A stretch of DNA of 64,000 nt from Nocardioides currus. GTDB taxonomy: Bacteria > Actinomycetota > Actinomycetes > Propionibacteriales > Nocardioidaceae. Under the pieces are notes generated by a model that was not told the DNA's origin, searched no databases, and saw only the letters and a program-made list of their open reading frames with translations. The translations under genes were made by a program, and so were the position numbers. Where the stretch lies: NCBI RefSeq assembly GCF_003057875.1, contig NZ_PYXZ01000002.1, forward strand, positions 372,254 through 436,253. The letters are read 5' to 3'. The number at the start of each line of letters is the position of its first letter. The first letter of the stretch is position 1. Below are positions 62,514 to 64,000 of this stretch, one piece after another.

Positions 62514-62612
62514 ACCACACGACTGGCGCAGGTGGGTGACCACCAGGGAGTGAAGCCAGGGAGCATCGAACGCCTGGGTGCTCCCCTCCGCATCGACTGT
62601 GGGAGCAGCCCC
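62514..62612 (+). promoter_or_regulatory. ZTP riboswitch (pfl motif) before purH
   Basis: Elements in order: CTGGC (62523-62527) pairing with GCCAG (62555-62559); GGTGG/CCACC hairpin (62531-62544); a P3 stem GGGAGCA (62559-62565)/TGCTCCC (62579-62585) whose loop holds the conserved CGCCTGGG (62571-62578). ZTP binding would stabilise P3. TGCTCCC can instead pair with a second, identical GGGAGCA at 62601-62607, which is the purH ribosome-binding site, so the switch probably controls translation and turns purH on when ZTP rises. Confidence 0.85.
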
Positions 62613-64000
62613 GTGTCCGAACGTCTTCACGACCAGATCCCGATCAAGCGCGCGCTGGTCTCCGTCTACGACAAGACCGGGCTCGACGAGCTCGTCCGCG
62701 GTCTCCACGACGCCGGTGTCGAGCTCGTCTCCACCGGCGGGTCGGCCGCCCTGATCGAGTCGCTCGGCCTGCCCGTGACCAAGGTCGAGGACCTCACCGG
62801 CTTCCCCGAGTGCCTCGACGGCCGCGTCAAGACGCTGCACCCCCGCGTGCACGCGGGCATCCTGGCCGACCGCCGCCTCGACTCCCACGTCCAGCAGCTC
62901 GCCGACCTCGGTGTCGAGCCGTTCGACCTGGTCGTCTCCAACCTCTACCCGTTCACCCGGACCGTCGCCTCCGGTGCCTCGCCCGACGAATGCGTCGAGC
63001 AGATCGACATCGGCGGACCCTCGATGGTCCGCGCGGCGGCCAAGAACCACCCGAGCGTCGCCATCGTCACGTCTCCCGAGCGGTACGCCGACGTCCTGGC
63101 CGCCGTCGCCGCCGGGGGCTTCACGCTGGCGGCCCGGAAGGCGCTGGCTGCCGAGGCGTTCGTGCACACCGCGACGTACGACGTGCACGTGGCGTCGTGG
63201 ATGGGCAACGTGCTCACCGACACCTCCGAGGGCACCGGGTTCCCGGCGTGGATGGGCGCGACGTGGGACAGGTCCGCGGTCCTGCGCTACGGCGAGAACC
63301 CGCACCAGAGCGCCGCCCTCTTCTCCAACGGCTTCCTCCCCGGCGGTCCCGGGCTCGCGCAGGCGACCCAGCACCACGGCAAGGAGATGTCCTACAACAA
63401 CTACGTCGACGCCGACGCGGCCCGCCGTGCGGCGTACGACTTCGACGAGCCGGCCGTGGCGATCATCAAGCACGCCAACCCGTGCGGCATCGCGATCGGC
63501 GCGGACGTCGCCGACGCCCACCGCAAGGCGCACGCCTGCGACCCGGTCTCGGCCTTCGGGGGCGTGATCGCCACCAACGTGCCCGTCTCCGTCGCGATGG
63601 CCGAGCAGGTCGCCGAGATCTTCACCGAGGTCGTCGTGGCACCGGGCTACGAGGACGGCGCGATCGAGGTGCTCGCGGCCAAGAAGAACATCCGGATCCT
63701 GGAGTGCGCGCCGCTCGCTCGCGGGGGCGGCGACATGCGCGCCATCTCGGGCGGCCTGCTGCTGCAGGGGCGAGACGTCATCGACGCGGACGGGGACGAC
63801 CCGTCCACCTGGACCCTGGCGACCGGCACCGCCGCCTCCGACGAGGTCCTCGCCGACCTCGCCTTCGCGTGGCGAGCGTGCCGCTCGGTCAAGTCCAACG
63901 CGATCCTGCTCGCCGCCGACGGCGCGTCGGTCGGCGTGGGGATGGGGCAGGTCAACCGGGTCGACTCCTGCCGCCTCGCGGTCGAGCGGGCCGGGGACCG
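62613..64000 (+). CDS. purH: bifunctional AICAR formyltransferase/IMP cyclohydrolase, 3' end outside the window
   Basis: Catalyses the last two steps of IMP synthesis. The N-terminal IMP cyclohydrolase part shows [19 protein letters not shown] and the conserved [15 protein letters not shown]. The formyltransferase part shows [25 protein letters not shown] (the KHxNPCG active site) and [11 protein letters not shown]. About 462 of the usual 510-530 residues are present. GTG 62613 follows GGGAGCAG, whose access is controlled by the upstream riboswitch. Confidence 0.97.
   Translation, partial: MSERLHDQIPIKRALVSVYDKTGLDELVRGLHDAGVELVSTGGSAALIESLGLPVTKVEDLTGFPECLDGRVKTLHPRVHAGILADRRLDSHVQQLADLGVEPFDLVVSNLYPFTRTVASGASPDECVEQIDIGGPSMVRAAAKNHPSVAIVTSPERYADVLAAVAAGGFTLAARKALAAEAFVHTATYDVHVASWMGNVLTDTSEGTGFPAWMGATWDRSAVLRYGENPHQSAALFSNGFLPGGPGLAQATQHHGKEMSYNNYVDADAARRAAYDFDEPAVAIIKHANPCGIAIGADVADAHRKAHACDPVSAFGGVIATNVPVSVAMAEQVAEIFTEVVVAPGYEDGAIEVLAAKKNIRILECAPLARGGGDMRAISGGLLLQGRDVIDADGDDPSTWTLATGTAASDEVLADLAFAWRACRSVKSNAILLAADGASVGVGMGQVNRVDSCRLAVERAGD

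Overview
The window is very G+C-rich, gene-dense DNA with many GTG starts, 1-4 nt gene overlaps and almost no intergenic space. Gene content (FO synthase FbiC, F420-dependent LLM and PPOX enzymes, Rpf, ECF42 sigma factor with a DGPF protein, DUF222/HNH gene, PspC kinases, DUF6350-purN-purH, sucCD, UvrD/PcrA) points to an actinomycete. Overall flavour suggests Nocardioides or a close relative; that placement is inference. It looks like chromosomal core DNA. I saw no rRNA, tRNA, CRISPR array, transposase or integrase. No gene-free stretch exceeds about 260 bases.

Layout. 1-1801: 3' part of xylB, divergent from a shortened XylF-like lipoprotein. 1844-6591: fbiC and an MMPL transporter. 6663-9054: secreted beta-propeller and DUF1906/peptidoglycan-binding proteins. 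9108-10858: DGPF protein and ECF42 sigma factor behind a matching ECF42-type promoter. 10860-13567: glycerophosphodiesterase coupled to a long-chain acyl-CoA synthetase. 13667-15634: zinc-ribbon microprotein, divergent XRE/MmyB regulator, aldo/keto reductase. 15735-19280: DUF2200, protealysin-like M4 protease, small proteins, prolyl aminopeptidase. 19322-21952: operon of two FAD oxidoreductases around a membrane protein. 22209-23036: Rpf. 23217-27947: GNAT, SDR and a patch of small accessory genes with a DUF222/HNH protein. 27987-32735: hydrolase, then acyl-CoA dehydrogenase, MpaB-like protein, LLM enzyme and DUF2071. 32732-36269: heterodimeric ABC exporter. 36322-38618: hydrolase, YbaK-type deacylase, second glycerophosphodiesterase. 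38689-42800: OmpR/GAF-kinase pair, F420 PPOX enzyme, acyl-CoA ligase; then an LLM enzyme. 43917-47715: divergent PspC envelope-stress module. 47794-52605: APC permease, UspA, membrane protein, PcrA. 52709-57211: M23 peptidase, photolyase, sucCD. 57322-60583: secreted protein, lipoprotein and a membrane-anchored sigma-like protein. 60658-64000: DUF6350, purN, ZTP riboswitch, purH (cut by the window end).

Themes. FbiC makes the deazaflavin core of F420, and at least three possible F420 users lie in the window. Cell-envelope functions recur: Rpf, M23 peptidase, DUF1906 protein, PspC proteins, MMPL and ABC exporters. The most informative regulatory structures are the ZTP riboswitch before purH, where one CTCCC strand can pair with either of two identical upstream/downstream segments, and the TGTCGA-N17-CGAC promoter before the DGPF/ECF42 pair. 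The most unusual protein is the 629-residue fusion of a cytoplasmic sigma-like region, one membrane helix and two extracellular sensor-like repeats, encoded next to two secreted proteins that resemble each other.
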